6,874 bases of DNA from Hyphomicrobiaceae bacterium (lineage in GTDB: Bacteria > Pseudomonadota > Alphaproteobacteria > Rhizobiales > Hyphomicrobiaceae). Under the pieces are notes generated by a model. The model was given only the letters and a program-made list of their open reading frames with translations, was not told the DNA's origin and made no database searches. Positions 6,506-6,874 of the stretch are shown here, in pieces. Both the position numbers and the translations under genes were made by a program. The stretch covers positions 1 to 6,874 of the forward strand of contig JAJFHI010000189.1 of NCBI GenBank assembly GCA_021775715.1. The letters are read 5' to 3'. Positions within the stretch are counted from its first letter, which is position 1, and each line of letters opens with the position of its first letter.

Positions 6506-6561
6506 TTGTTGCAAAATGGTGTGTTACTCCGCACGACGGCGCATGATCGACTTTTCAGGCT

Positions 6562-6568
6562 GAAGGGA
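6562..6568 (+). promoter_or_regulatory. Shine-Dalgarno site of ilvD
   Basis: GAAGGGA ends 4 bases before the ATG at 6573, so the AAGGG core sits at normal spacing. The next in-frame ATG (6579) would be 11 bases from the core, so the upstream start is preferred. Confidence 0.65.
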
Positions 6569-6572
6569 TTTA

Positions 6573-6874
6573 ATGACGATGGACGCAAAGACGTTCGACA
6601 AATCGAAACTGCCAAGCCGTCACGTGACGGAAGGTCCGACGCGCGCGCCGCATCGCTCGTATTATTACGCGATGGGTCTCAAAGAAGAGCAGATCCACCG
6701 CCCGTTTGTCGGCGTCGTAAGCTGTTGGAACGAAGCCGCACCTTGCAACATTTCGCTGATGCGTCAGGCGCAGTCGGTGAAGGCTGGTGTCAACGACGCC
6801 GGCGGCACACCGCGCGAATTCTGCACGATCACGGTGACCGACGGCATTGCCATGGGACACCAGGGCATGAAGTC
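6573..6874 (+). CDS. ilvD: Dihydroxy-acid dehydratase, N-terminal part (continues past the right edge)
   Basis: IlvD converts 2,3-dihydroxyisovalerate and 2,3-dihydroxy-3-methylvalerate to the 2-keto acids that become valine and isoleucine (and leucine), using an Fe-S cluster and Mg2+. Only the first 100 codons are present, from about 570-620 in the family. Visible landmarks are LPSRHVTEGPTRAPHRSYYYAMG (13-35), PFVGVVSCWNEAAPCNI (44-60), where C58 of the PCN motif is expected to be the first cluster ligand, and GGTPREFCTITVTDGIAMGHQGMKS (77 on), where D90 in the TDGIAMGH motif is the usual metal-binding position. The PCN version differs from the E. coli enzyme (VPGH there) and resembles the type common in alphaproteobacteria, plants and mycobacteria. 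The gene is divergent from the DUF898 operon with a long 5' region. The frame has no defect up to the edge. Confidence 0.97.
   Translation, partial: MTMDAKTFDKSKLPSRHVTEGPTRAPHRSYYYAMGLKEEQIHRPFVGVVSCWNEAAPCNISLMRQAQSVKAGVNDAGGTPREFCTITVTDGIAMGHQGMK

Larger units (their letters stand above)
6046..6572. other. Divergent 527-base intergenic region between the DUF898 operon and ilvD
   Basis: It must hold the promoters of both directions, but I found no convincing -35/-10 pair. TTGACG at 6071-6076 lacks a matching -10 at normal spacing. A 137-codon plus-strand frame (6150-6563) is Cys/Arg-rich and unlike any protein I know, so I treat the region as noncoding. Structure is concentrated in the half near ilvD (hairpins at 6419-6449 and 6481-6505). 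Nearer DUF898 are a 10-bp palindrome, ATCAATTGAT (6200-6209), and a short minus-strand frame (6181-6273). I see no tRNA, no intrinsic terminator and no branched-chain attenuation peptide. Confidence 0.6.

Noticed and set aside
6150..6563. Plus-strand 137-aa frame directly before ilvD
   Set aside because: It is rich in Cys, Arg and Ser with no domain-like pattern and no ribosome site; it looks like a chance open frame through noncoding, hairpin-containing DNA.
6515..6563. Attenuation leader peptide for ilvD (MVCYSARRRMIDFSG)
   Set aside because: It contains only one Ile and one Val and no Leu run, and no terminator hairpin with a T-run follows before ilvD.
1..6874. Mobile elements, CRISPR arrays, tRNA or rRNA genes, toxin-antitoxin or phage-defence genes
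   Set aside because: I looked for transposase motifs, terminal repeats, regularly spaced repeats and tRNA cloverleafs on both strands and saw none.

Overview
The window is about 6.9 kb of moderately GC-rich chromosome from an alphaproteobacterium, most likely of the Hyphomicrobiales (rhizobia-like) group. The order-level guess rests on the protein sequences: valyl-tRNA synthetase and dihydroxy-acid dehydratase both read like the alphaproteobacterial versions, and the genes between them belong to families (DUF2939, DUF898/YjgN-like, M48 peptidase with a long N-terminal module) that are common there. I could not run a search, so the genus is not assigned.

Layout from left to right: (1) positions 1-115 are a short edge region, possibly holding the first codons of a leftward gene divergent from valS. 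(2) valS (valyl-tRNA synthetase) runs rightward to 2821. (3) It converges, with a 14-base gap, on a leftward DUF2939 membrane-anchored protein gene (2836-3477); a 10-bp inverted repeat lies at this junction. (4) A 236-base spacer (3478-3713) holds a strong hairpin and a doubtful 52-codon reading frame. (5) Two leftward genes overlap by 11 bases and look like one operon: a multi-pass DUF898/YjgN-like membrane protein (4897-6045), then an M48-family zinc metallopeptidase (3714-4907). (6) A 527-base divergent intergenic region (6046-6572) has no convincing gene but holds several inverted repeats, the best being a 31-nt hairpin at 6419-6449. (7) The window ends inside ilvD (dihydroxy-acid dehydratase), rightward from 6573.

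Functionally this is mostly housekeeping sequence: two core genes (aminoacyl-tRNA synthesis and branched-chain amino-acid synthesis) flank a leftward block of cell-envelope proteins of poorly known role. The DUF898-M48 pair is the only clearly coupled gene set and the best candidate for an under-described system: a polytopic membrane protein made together with a membrane-anchored protease. I see no mobile element, CRISPR array, tRNA or rRNA, and no sign of recent horizontal transfer.
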